Below are positions 6,606 through 13,545 of a DNA stretch of 15,258 nucleotides, one piece after another. Source of the DNA: an uncultured Leucobacter sp. Lineage in GTDB: Bacteria; Actinomycetota; Actinomycetes; Actinomycetales; Microbacteriaceae. The stretch covers positions 1 through 15,258 of the forward strand of contig CALMSE010000088.1 in NCBI GenBank assembly GCA_937872275.1, read 5' to 3'. The position numbers and the translations under genes are program-made. The notes beneath the pieces are model-generated. The model ran no database searches and was not told where the DNA came from. It worked only from the letters and a program-made list of their open reading frames with translations. How positions within the stretch are numbered: the first letter of the stretch is position 1; every line of letters begins with the position of its first letter.

Positions 6606-7766
6606 CTAGACCCCCTCCTGCGCCGGTCGGCCCGCGGCCGCCGACTCTTCCTGGAAGTATTCCTCGGGGCCGCGAGCCGGACCATGTCGCTCGGAGCCAG
6701 AAAGCCCGGCTGCGCTGTGCACCGTGACCAAAGCGCCGTCGCCGCCCGCCTCGGGCACCTTGGCGCGGCGGCCCCAGCGGCCCTTGAAGCGGTCGCCGAC
6801 GATCGCGATCACGAGCACCACGCCGGTGAGCACCTGCTGCCAGAAGGAGGGGACGCCCGAGATGCTCAGCCCGTTCTGCAGCAGCCCGACGAAGATCACG
6901 CCGAGCGCCGTGCCGCCGACGCCGCCCGTGCCGCCGGTGAGCGCGGATCCGCCCAGCAGGATGGCCGCGATCGCCTGCAGCGGCAGGGTGTTGTCGACGA
7001 CCGGGGTCGCGGCCCCGATCCTGCCGACCGCGATGAGCCCGCCGATCGCGGCCGTTCCGCCGGCCACCGCGTAGACGACGGCGGTGACCCGTTTCGTGCG
7101 GATGCCCGACAGGCGCGCCGCGAGGGGTCCACCGCCGACCGCGTAGACCGCACGGCCGAAGTAGCTGCGCCGCTGCACGAGCAGCAGCAGCGCCCACACG
7201 GCGGCCATCGCGAGGATGACCACGGGGATCGGGCCGAGCGAGCCCGTCGAGAGCCAGCTCAGCACGGGGTCGCTCACGTAGAACGACTGGGTGTTGGTCC
7301 ACAGGCTCACCGCGCCGGTGAAGCTGATCATCGTCGCGAGCGTGACGACGAACACGTTCAGCCCGAGATAGCCGATCATCGCGCCGTTGGTGAGCCCGGC
7401 GAGCACCGCCCCGAACAGTATCGTGACGACGAGCGCCGCGATCGAGGGGAGGCCGATCAGCAGGAGCTGGGCGAAGAGGATGCCCGACGCGGCGGCGACC
7501 GCACCCGAGGAGAGATCGATCCCGCCCGAGATCACGACGAAGGTGGCCCCGATGGCGATGAACCAGAGCACCGCCACCGACGAGATCGCGTTCACCAGGT
7601 TCGCGGGGGTGAGGAACACCGGCTGGGAGACGCCGAACACGAGGAGCAGCACGATCGTGAGCAGCAGCAGGATCCTGATGCTGGCCGTCGACCGCCAGAT
7701 CGTCGCGAGGGCCGAGGCGACGGCGCCGCCGCGCGGCGCCCGGGTCTCGGGGGTGGTGCGTGTCAC
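6606..7766 (-). CDS. Sugar-type ABC transporter permease (RbsC family)
   Basis: The product is 386 aa, an integral membrane protein of the branched-chain/ribose permease family (BPD_transp_2). About eight to ten hydrophobic segments are visible, starting at residue 30. The hallmark loop is SGGIDLSSGAV (79-89), and the conserved region GGSALTGGTGGVGGTALG lies near the C-terminus. After the last helix a Lys/Arg-rich turn begins an unusually long hydrophilic tail of about 55 residues, rich in Gly, Ala, Glu and Arg. Ribose-type permeases normally stop soon after the last helix. The start is GTG at 7766, overlapping the ATPase stop in GTGA, with AGGAGG 6 nt upstream, indicating translational coupling. 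It forms the membrane channel with 7763-9283 and receives substrate from the lipoprotein 9280-10365. Confidence 0.93.
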   Translation of the reverse strand: MTRTTPETRAPRGGAVASALATIWRSTASIRILLLLTIVLLLVFGVSQPVFLTPANLVNAISSVAVLWFIAIGATFVVISGGIDLSSGAVAAASGILFAQLLLIGLPSIAALVVTILFGAVLAGLTNGAMIGYLGLNVFVVTLATMISFTGAVSLWTNTQSFYVSDPVLSWLSTGSLGPIPVVILAMAAVWALLLLVQRRSYFGRAVYAVGGGPLAARLSGIRTKRVTAVVYAVAGGTAAIGGLIAVGRIGAATPVVDNTLPLQAIAAILLGGSALTGGTGGVGGTALGVIFVGLLQNGLSISGVPSFWQQVLTGVVLVIAIVGDRFKGRWGRRAKVPEAGGDGALVTVHSAAGLSGSERHGPARGPEEYFQEESAAAGRPAQEGV

Positions 7767-9283
7767 AGGTGGCCTCCTACCAGGCTGGTCAGTGTGTTCT
7801 CATCGAGCTCCTCGGCGGAGCGCTCGGCGATGACCCGGCCCCCGAACAGCACGATGACGCGATCGCAGAGCGTCAGCAGCTCGTCGTTCTCGGAGGAGCT
7901 CACGAGCACCCCCAGGCCCTCATCCGCGACCTCGCGCAGGCGGTCGTGGATGTCGCTGCGAGCCCCCACGTCGATGCCGCGGGTCGGTTCCTCGAGCAGC
8001 AGCAGCCCCAGGTCGAGCTCGAGCCACTTGCCGAGCACGATCTTCTGCTGGTTGCCGCCGCTCAGGGAGCTGACCGGAGCCTGCGGGTCGCCCGCGCGGA
8101 TGCCGAAGGATCGCTGCCGGCCCGCGAAGCGGCGCGACTCGTCGCGCCGGTCGATCCGCGACAGCCCGCGCCGCGAGCTCGTGACGGGCAGCACCAGGTT
8201 CGCGGTCGACGACATCGGCCGCACGACGCCCTGGTTCGCGCGATCCGGCGGCACGTACCCGATGCCGGCGCGGATCCGGCTGCGCGGATCGGCGCCGCGG
8301 AGCTCCTCGCCCCGGTACCGCACCCGGCCCGAGCGGGGCTTCAGCGCCCCGAAGATCATCGCGAGCAGCTCCTCGCGGCCCGACCCTCCGAGGCCGGCGA
8401 CGCCGACGATCTCGCCGGGCCTGAGCGACAGGCTCACGCCCGCGATCGTGTCGCCGTGCAACTCGTGCAGTTCGAGCACCGCCTCGTCGCCGATCGCCCG
8501 CGTGCGGCGCACGGCCGGGCCCCGCTCCTTCGCGGGCTCGGCGCCGGTCATCGTGCGGACGAGCGATTCGACCGTGTACTCGGCGGTGGGCCTCGTCTCC
8601 ACGTGCCGCCCGTCGCGCATGACGGTGACGGTGTCGGCGAGCTCGAAGACCTCGTCGAGACGGTGCGAGACGAAGATCACCGCGACGCCCGAGGCCGCGA
8701 GCCTGCGCACCACGTCGTGCAGATCCTTGACGCGGTCGTCGGCCAGCGAGCTCGTGGGCTCGTCGAGGATGAGGATGCGGGCCCGGGTCGCGATCGCGCG
8801 GGCGATCTCGACGACCTGGCGCTGATCCGCCCGCAGCGCCCCGACCGGGGTGTCGACGGGCGCGCCGAGACCGAGCGAGTCGGTGATCTCCGCGGCGTCC
8901 CTCGCGCTCGCAGCCCAGTCGACCCCGAAGGGGCCGCGCCGCAGCCGGCCCATGAGCACGTTCTCGGCGACCGTGAGGTGCGGCACGACCGCGGTCTCCT
9001 GGGAGACCAGCGCGACGCCGGCCGAGACGGCCTCCGCGGGGCTGTGGAAGGAGACCGGGGCGCCCGCGAGCCGGACGGTGCCGGAGTCGGGGCGCTCCTC
9101 CCCCGACAGGATCTTGAGCATGGTCGACTTGCCCGAGCCGTTGGTGCCCATCAGCGCGTGCACCTCGCCGGCCCGGGCGACCACGAGCTCGCCGTGCTCG
9201 ATGGCTCGAATGCCGCCGTAGCGCTTCGAGATCCCCTCCATCGCGAGCAGCGGCGAGCCCTTCGCGTGGTCGTCGGTCATCAC
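7763..9283 (-). CDS. Sugar-type ABC transporter, double ATPase subunit (RbsA/MglA family)
   Basis: The product is 506 aa with two tandem nucleotide-binding domains. The first has Walker A GTNGSGKST (46-54), signature LRADQRQ (150-156), Walker B LILDEP (171-176) and switch His207. The second has the degenerate Walker A GLGGSGREE usual in RbsA proteins (297-305), a canonical LSGGNQQK signature (407-414) and Walker B LLLLEEP (427-433), where the metal-binding Asp is Glu; the switch His is Ser (VSSSEN). The second site is thus probably non-catalytic or weak, typical of this family. Start is GTG at 9283 or ATG at 9280; both overlap the lipoprotein stop (GTGATGA), and neither has a strong Shine-Dalgarno, so coupling is likely. 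The substrate class is sugars, polyols or similar small polar compounds. Confidence 0.95.
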   Translation of the reverse strand: MMTDDHAKGSPLLAMEGISKRYGGIRAIEHGELVVARAGEVHALMGTNGSGKSTMLKILSGEERPDSGTVRLAGAPVSFHSPAEAVSAGVALVSQETAVVPHLTVAENVLMGRLRRGPFGVDWAASARDAAEITDSLGLGAPVDTPVGALRADQRQVVEIARAIATRARILILDEPTSSLADDRVKDLHDVVRRLAASGVAVIFVSHRLDEVFELADTVTVMRDGRHVETRPTAEYTVESLVRTMTGAEPAKERGPAVRRTRAIGDEAVLELHELHGDTIAGVSLSLRPGEIVGVAGLGGSGREELLAMIFGALKPRSGRVRYRGEELRGADPRSRIRAGIGYVPPDRANQGVVRPMSSTANLVLPVTSSRRGLSRIDRRDESRRFAGRQRSFGIRAGDPQAPVSSLSGGNQQKIVLGKWLELDLGLLLLEEPTRGIDVGARSDIHDRLREVADEGLGVLVSSSENDELLTLCDRVIVLFGGRVIAERSAEELDENTLTSLVGGHL

Positions 9284-10365
9284 CCGATCCAGGGGATGTC
9301 GGCGGCCGTCTCCGGCGTCACCAGCACGCCCGGCACGTTGACCGTGGTCGGGAACGTCGCCTCGGGATCGGCGACCACCGTCATCGCGACGTCGGCGGCG
9401 ACGGTGCCGATGCGCTCCCAGGCGGTGCGGAACACGACCGCGAGGCGCCCGTCCTTCAACCCGTCGAGCGCGATGCTCTGGCCGCTGTTCGGGTTGGCGA
9501 ACAGGATGTCGGTCTTGCCCGCCGTGGCGGCGGCGGACTGCGCCGCGAGCGAGGACTGGTCGTTGTAGGCGACGATGATGTCGACGTCGGGGTATTTCGC
9601 GACGAGCGCGCCGCCCGCGGCGCTGTAGCCAGCCGGCGCGTCGCTCTGCGAGTCGATGCGGCCGAGGTATTCGAGGCCGAGCTGCTCGCCCCAGTAGATC
9701 TGGCGCTCGCTGATGTAGCTGAGCGTGTCGACGGGGGCGGCGAAGCCCATGACCGCGAAGCTCGCTCCGGGGTTCTGCTCGGCGAGGTACGACATCGACG
9801 ACCAGACCGCGTAGTCGATCGCCTGGTTCACGTTGGTCACCGCGGCGGCCACGTCGGGCTGCGTGACATCGGGCGGCGTCATCAGCGCGATGAACGGGAT
9901 GCCGGCCTCCTGGGCCGCCTCGATGCCGGGGGCGAGGGCGGCGCCGACGACCGGGTAGCCGATGATCACGTCGACTCCCTGCAGGATGAGCTCGTCGATC
10001 TGGCTCTGCTGCTTCTGTACGTCGAGCCCGGCGTCCTTGACGATCATCGTGCCGCCGAGCGCCTCGACCTCGGCCTGCGCCGCCTCCTGCATGGCCTGCA
10101 GCACGGGCTGCGCGCCGCTGATCTGCAGGAAGCCGACCGTGACGGGCTCCGCCGAGACCTCGGGGCGGGGCACCTCCTGGAAGAACTCGGCGTCGGGGCC
10201 GTCATAGGCCGGGTCGACCTCCCAGACGAACTCGGAGCCCTCGCTCGAGCCGCCGCCGTTCTCGGTCGCGGGTGCGGCGGCAGAGCCTCCGCCCGCGCAT
10301 CCGGCGAGCAGGGCGGCCGCGGCCAGGGGCACGGCCAGCAGGGCCGGCAGGCGCTTCATTCTCAT
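9280..10365 (-). CDS. Substrate-binding lipoprotein of sugar-type ABC transporter (Peripla_BP_4)
   Basis: The product is 361 aa. The lipoprotein signal peptide has MRMKR, a hydrophobic stretch and the lipobox LLAGC with Cys23, followed by a Gly/Ser/Ala-rich linker (24-45). The mature part has the type I periplasmic binding fold: VTVGFLQISGAQPVLQAMQE early on, then DELILQGVDVIIGYP, and DIIVAYNDQSS in the second lobe. It would be anchored on the outer face of the membrane. ATG at 10365 follows AAAGGAGAACCTG. This is the first gene of the operon and lies downstream of the 307-bp region with the second TGGCTATGCCA site. The second lobe ends with SGQSIALDGLKDGRL, also typical of the family. The ligand cannot be read from sequence; co-transcription with a monooxygenase and crotonase hints that it is not a simple pentose. 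Confidence 0.93.
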   Translation of the reverse strand: MRMKRLPALLAVPLAAAALLAGCAGGGSAAAPATENGGGSSEGSEFVWEVDPAYDGPDAEFFQEVPRPEVSAEPVTVGFLQISGAQPVLQAMQEAAQAEVEALGGTMIVKDAGLDVQKQQSQIDELILQGVDVIIGYPVVGAALAPGIEAAQEAGIPFIALMTPPDVTQPDVAAAVTNVNQAIDYAVWSSMSYLAEQNPGASFAVMGFAAPVDTLSYISERQIYWGEQLGLEYLGRIDSQSDAPAGYSAAGGALVAKYPDVDIIVAYNDQSSLAAQSAAATAGKTDILFANPNSGQSIALDGLKDGRLAVVFRTAWERIGTVAADVAMTVVADPEATFPTTVNVPGVLVTPETAADIPWIG

Positions 10366-10524
10366 CAGGTTCTCCTTTGAACGTGGATCGTCCGCGTCGG
10401 CGACGGGTCCGGCTCCGCACTCTCCCGGACGGGGGCGCGGCTAGGACTCATGATGCTCGGGCGCGACTCCCGCCGATATGTGTACAGCATCCAGGACATG
10501 CCGGGTGCGCTGTTCACCGCTCAT

Positions 10525-10540
10525 AAGCCGGACGGCTTTT
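10525..10540 (+). promoter_or_regulatory. Small hairpin with T-tract, AAGCC-ggac-GGCTTTT
   Basis: Arms of 5-6 bp with a 2-4 nt loop are followed by TTTT on the plus strand. This resembles a short intrinsic terminator or attenuator, located 130 bp before the regulator start and inside the predicted importer-operon leader when read on the other strand. The stem is short, so it may be coincidental. Confidence 0.3.
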
Positions 10541-10560
10541 CCTGGCGAAGGGTCTTCCCT

Positions 10561-10578
10561 TGCACAAGGAGTTGTGCA
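10561..10578. promoter_or_regulatory. Inverted repeat TGCACAA-ggag-TTGTGCA
   Basis: Perfect 7-bp arms are separated by 4 bp; nested within or overlapping it are CCTTG-ca-CAAGG (10558-10569) and the palindrome TGTGCACA (10573-10580). It lies 15 bp from the TGGCTATGCCA site and close to the predicted importer promoter. It is a candidate operator, possibly for the adjacent RsbRD/CdaR-type regulator, but no consensus for that family is available to test this. Confidence 0.45.
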
Positions 10579-10592
10579 CAGAATAGAGAATC

Positions 10593-10603
10593 TGGCTATG
10601 CCA
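10593..10603. promoter_or_regulatory. Candidate GntR/FadR-type operator, copy 2 (TGGCTATGCCA)
   Basis: It is identical over 11 bp to the site at 3362-3372, and symmetry extends one base on each side here (CTGGC-TAT-GCCAG, 10592-10604). It lies in the control region of the importer/monooxygenase operon. I noticed no third copy elsewhere in the window. Confidence 0.6.
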
Positions 10604-10672
10604 GTAAGCCGCATATCGTTCAGATCGCGGCGTCCGATGATCGCGTCACCGTCGACCGCACAGGAGGGCATC

Positions 10673-11968
10673 ATGCCGCACGACTGGATCCTCGCCCTGC
10701 AGGCCCCCGGCGAACCCCGGGGCCTCTCCTCGCTCGGCCTCCGCCGCCGAGCGATCGCCGCCCTCGGCCGGGGCCCCGTCGACTGGGGCATCGCGGCCTC
10801 GCGGAACATGGCCGAGTACATCCTGAAGAGCGTGCCCGAGTGGCCGGGCTCCCGGTCGGAGGAGGAGACCGAGGCGCTGCAGCGCGCCGTGGAGGCCTCG
10901 CTGCTCGACACCGTCATGGCGCTCCACACCGGCGACCTGTCGCTGCTGTGCGACTCGCTCGAGCCCGTCGAGAACGTGGCCTTCTTCGTGCAGAACGAGA
11001 TCCCGCTCGGCGAGGTCATGCGCAACGTGCACGCCGGAGAGGAGTTCACCACCCGGAGCCTCCTCAGCGAGATCGAGCTGCACGTGAGCGAGGGCGAACG
11101 GCTGCCCGCGGTCAAGGCGATGATGAGCGACGTCGTGACCGCCTGGTCGCTGTTCGCCCGGCACGTGAGCCTGACCTACGAGCGCGAGGCGGAGCGCTGG
11201 GCCCGGAGCAAGGACGCCCTGCGCATGCGCATCGTCGAGGAGATCGTCGAGGGCAGCAACCGTCCACCCGCGAACGCCTCGAGGGATCTGGGCTACGCGC
11301 TCGAGCAGCCGCATCTCGCGCTGACCCTCACGCTGCCGACGATGGCCATCGAGACGGCCCGCGCCTTCGACTTCGCCTCCGTCTCCGCATCGATCGCCCG
11401 CGCCTGCGGCAGCCCGCACCGGCCGCTCGTCGTGCGCCGCGGCGCGGCCCGCTGCGACGTGTGGATCGGCAGCCCGCGGGTGCCCTCCCCCGCCGAGTCC
11501 ATCGCCGGCGCGCCGTGGCCGTCGGAGCTGCGGATCGCGGTCAGTCGCGTGCATCCGGGCGCCGAGGGCTTCCGGCTCGGACGCCTCGAGGCGCGGGCCG
11601 CATCGCGCATGACCCAGTTCGTCCCGACCCACCACCCGGTCACCGACTACGCCGACGTCGAGCTGGTCTCGCTGCTCTCGATGGACCTCGAGCGTGCGCG
11701 GGGCTTCGTCTCGCACACGCTGGGGCCGCTCGCGGAGGACGATCCGCGATCCTCCGAGCTCCGCGAGACGCTCGCCACCTACATCGACACCGGTGGCGTG
11801 ATCGCCGACACGGCGCAGCGCCTCTACGTGCATCGCAACACGATCAGCTACCGGCTGCAGCAGATCGAGAAGTCGATCGGCCGCTCCTACGACCTCGCGG
11901 CGACGCGCACGGCGATCGAGCTGGTGCGCCGAGTGCCCCAGCTCATGCAGCGCGCGAAGGCGGCGTGA
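10673..11968 (+). CDS. RsbRD/CdaR-type transcriptional regulator 1 (PucR-like C-terminal HTH)
   Basis: The product is 431 aa. The N-terminal helical domain (about 35-175) resembles the RsbRD-type domain of actinobacterial regulators (DWGIAASRNMAEYI; FFVQNEIPLGEVMRNVHAGEEF). A middle GGDEF-like CdaR domain (about 200-325) follows, and the C-terminal PucR-type helix-turn-helix has AQRLYVHRNTISYRLQQIE (381-399). Such proteins usually activate or repress adjacent catabolic genes. ATG at 10673 is preceded by AGGAGGGCATC. The frame is open 65 codons further upstream to 10478, but that part crosses the control-region palindromes. The chosen start also aligns position for position with regulator 2 (RAFDF at 230-234 and HRNT at 387-390 in both). 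It is divergent from the importer operon and convergent with regulator 2, 12 bp apart. Confidence 0.88.
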   Translation: MPHDWILALQAPGEPRGLSSLGLRRRAIAALGRGPVDWGIAASRNMAEYILKSVPEWPGSRSEEETEALQRAVEASLLDTVMALHTGDLSLLCDSLEPVENVAFFVQNEIPLGEVMRNVHAGEEFTTRSLLSEIELHVSEGERLPAVKAMMSDVVTAWSLFARHVSLTYEREAERWARSKDALRMRIVEEIVEGSNRPPANASRDLGYALEQPHLALTLTLPTMAIETARAFDFASVSASIARACGSPHRPLVVRRGAARCDVWIGSPRVPSPAESIAGAPWPSELRIAVSRVHPGAEGFRLGRLEARAASRMTQFVPTHHPVTDYADVELVSLLSMDLERARGFVSHTLGPLAEDDPRSSELRETLATYIDTGGVIADTAQRLYVHRNTISYRLQQIEKSIGRSYDLAATRTAIELVRRVPQLMQRAKAA

Positions 11969-11980
11969 GGCGGGGCGCGC

Positions 11981-13273
11981 TCATCCGCGGGGCACGAGCA
12001 CCTGCCGGGGGAAGCGCTCGGCGAGTTCGAGCGCCGAGCGGATCTCGAGATAGCCGCCCGCCCCCGGCAGCATGCTCTCGATCTGGTTCAGTCGGTAGCT
12101 GACGGTGTTGCGGTGGGTGTGCAGCGCGTTCGCGGTCACCGAGACGGATCCGTGCGAGTCCAGGCTCACCTTCAGCGTCTCGCGCAGCTCCTGCTCCCTG
12201 ACGCCGTCCACCGCCAGGGGACCGAGGCATCGCTGCACGAGTTCCCGAGCCCGCTCGGGCGACGAGAGCAGCATCGCGACGAGCTCGTTCCCCTCGTACG
12301 AGACGAGCCCCTCCTCGTCCCCGCCCAGCGCCGCGAGCCGCTGCGCGTCCTTCGCCTGCTCGTACGTCGAGCGCATGCCCTCGGATCCCGCCATGACCGC
12401 GCCCTGCGCGGCGCGGAGGGCGAGCGGCCACCACTCCTCGTGCGCGAGTGCGGGAAGGTCGGCCGCGCTCCTCCCCGAGAACCAGAGCTCGGCGCTGCCC
12501 TGCCCCAGGCGGAGCAGGAGCCCCGCGGAGCGCGGGAAGCTGCGCTCCCGGATCATCTCGGCCATCCGTTCGAAATCGAAGGCCCGGGCGGCGTCGATGT
12601 CGACCTGCTCCAGCCACAGGATGACGGAGCGGTGCATGAGCCCGATGTCGTAGCCGAGGATCTCCCCGGCAGAGTCCTGATCGAGCGGCCGGCGCTCGAG
12701 CAGTCTCGCGATGACCGCGCGCTGCCTGCCGATCCGGCTCTGCCGCCACGCCTCGAGCTCGTGGGTGTAGATCTCGGAGATGTTCTGGATGAGCCACGAC
12801 CAGCCGGCGGCCACGTCCCGGCTCGTCTGCTGCGCCGCCCGGAAGCGGAGCTCGGGCGGCAGCACCTCCTCGATGACCGCCAAGAGCTCGTGCGCGAGGA
12901 ACTCCTGCCCGATGTGCACCATGCGGACCACCTCGTGCAGCGGGATCTCGCGCGAGACGTAGAACGCGGTGTTGTCCTTCGGCTCAGCCGAGGAGGCCAG
13001 CATCGAGGTGTCCCCCGTCGCGAGCACGGCGAGGGTGTCGAGCGTGCTCGCCTCGGTCGCCCGGCGCAGGGTCTCGACCTCCTCGGCGTCGCGATGCGCC
13101 TCGGGATCGGAGACGGCGAGCAGGATCTGGTCGGCCATGCGCCTCCCCGCCCGGACGCCCCATCGCGTCGGGCCGTCGCCGATCACCGCCGCCACCCGCG
13201 TTCGGGTGCGGATCGAGCTGTAGACGATCTCGGGCGTCTCCGCGTCGAGCTCGAGAACCCATGACCGCTGCAC
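11981..13273 (-). CDS. RsbRD/CdaR-type transcriptional regulator 2 (paralogue of regulator 1)
   Basis: The product is 430 aa and has the same architecture as regulator 1: helical domain with TRWGVRAGRRMADQIL and EIPLHEVVRMVHIGQEF, CdaR middle domain with EILGYDIGLMHRSVILW (204-220), and C-terminal helix-turn-helix ANALHTHRNTVSYRLNQIE (381-399). GTG at 13273 is chosen because GGAAGGGGAGAGG lies just upstream and because numbering then matches the paralogue exactly. The open frame extends 40 codons further to 13393, but those residues have no counterpart and run through the hairpin at 13382-13405. It is divergent from monooxygenase copy 2 (272 bp between starts), the same geometry as regulator 1 with the importer/monooxygenase operon. 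It probably controls 13546-14736; the ligand is unknown. Confidence 0.88.
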   Translation of the reverse strand: MQRSWVLELDAETPEIVYSSIRTRTRVAAVIGDGPTRWGVRAGRRMADQILLAVSDPEAHRDAEEVETLRRATEASTLDTLAVLATGDTSMLASSAEPKDNTAFYVSREIPLHEVVRMVHIGQEFLAHELLAVIEEVLPPELRFRAAQQTSRDVAAGWSWLIQNISEIYTHELEAWRQSRIGRQRAVIARLLERRPLDQDSAGEILGYDIGLMHRSVILWLEQVDIDAARAFDFERMAEMIRERSFPRSAGLLLRLGQGSAELWFSGRSAADLPALAHEEWWPLALRAAQGAVMAGSEGMRSTYEQAKDAQRLAALGGDEEGLVSYEGNELVAMLLSSPERARELVQRCLGPLAVDGVREQELRETLKVSLDSHGSVSVTANALHTHRNTVSYRLNQIESMLPGAGGYLEIRSALELAERFPRQVLVPRG

Positions 13274-13381
13274 TGCGCCCCTCTCCCCTTCCGGCCTCGG
13301 TGCCGCTACGGCGAGTCTCACCCATCGGCCGCCGACCCGCAAGCTCCTCATGCACGGGTCACAAAGACCGCCGGATATCTG

Positions 13382-13405
13382 TCGGCCGCGCATAAACGCG
13401 GCCGA
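13382..13405. promoter_or_regulatory. Perfect inverted repeat TCGGCCGCG-cataaa-CGCGGCCGA
   Basis: Nine-bp arms are separated by an A/T-rich 6-bp centre, in the control region between regulator 2 and monooxygenase copy 2. In DNA it could be an operator with 15-bp centre-to-centre half-sites; in RNA it would be a stable hairpin. The short A/T centre in a G/C-rich setting is notable. No T-tract follows in either direction, so a terminator is less likely. Confidence 0.5.
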
Positions 13406-13502
13406 AGAGGGAGGCCGCGCGAACCGCCCGGCACACGCGCCCCGCGAAGTTCGGCCCGCGGAACCATGGCGGAGGACCTCCCCGTCTTCCAGAGTTCAGG
13501 AA

Positions 13503-13521
13503 AGGGCCCGTCGGAGGCCCT
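13503..13521 (+). promoter_or_regulatory. Short leader hairpin AGGGCC-cgtcgga-GGCCCT before monooxygenase 2
   Basis: Six-bp arms with a 7-nt loop end 24 bp before the start codon, just upstream of the ribosome binding region. It could modestly affect translation, but hairpins of this size are common in such G/C-rich sequence. Confidence 0.2.
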
Positions 13522-13545
13522 CCCAGCGAAGAAGGTGGTGGAGCC

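Larger units (their letters stand above)
10366..10672. promoter_or_regulatory. 307-bp divergent control region between importer operon and regulator 1
   Basis: No coding gene is supported here, although the regulator's reading frame stays open back to 10478. The half near the importer (10366-10520) shows nothing distinctive. The half near the regulator holds a small hairpin (10525-10538), an inverted repeat (10561-10578) and the TGGCTATGCCA site (10593-10603). A weak minus-strand promoter for the importer operon could be TTACTG (plus 10602-10607) and TATTCT (plus 10580-10585) with 16 bp between, giving a leader of about 210 nt. The operator would then lie between the -35 and -10. Confidence 0.55.

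Noticed and set aside
6595..6606. 12-bp palindrome GCCCCGCGGGGC at the permease stop codon
   Set aside because: It has no loop and no T-tract, it sits inside an apparent operon, and such G/C palindromes are common here; not called a terminator or operator.
4970..9568. Several long plus-strand open frames (4970-6553, 6471-8825, 7760-9568)
   Set aside because: All lie opposite the importer, monooxygenase and Dabb genes, have biased composition (Arg, Asp, Ala, His, Gly) and no motifs, and no suitable ribosome binding sites were seen.
10478..10672. 65-codon in-frame N-terminal extension of regulator 1
   Set aside because: The extension crosses the palindromes of the control region and has no counterpart in the paralogue, while ATG at 10673 has an AGGAGG site and gives identical numbering to regulator 2.
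13274..13393. 40-codon in-frame extension of regulator 2
   Set aside because: It includes the hairpin region and has no homology; GTG at 13273 with GGGGAGAGG upstream aligns exactly with the paralogue's start.
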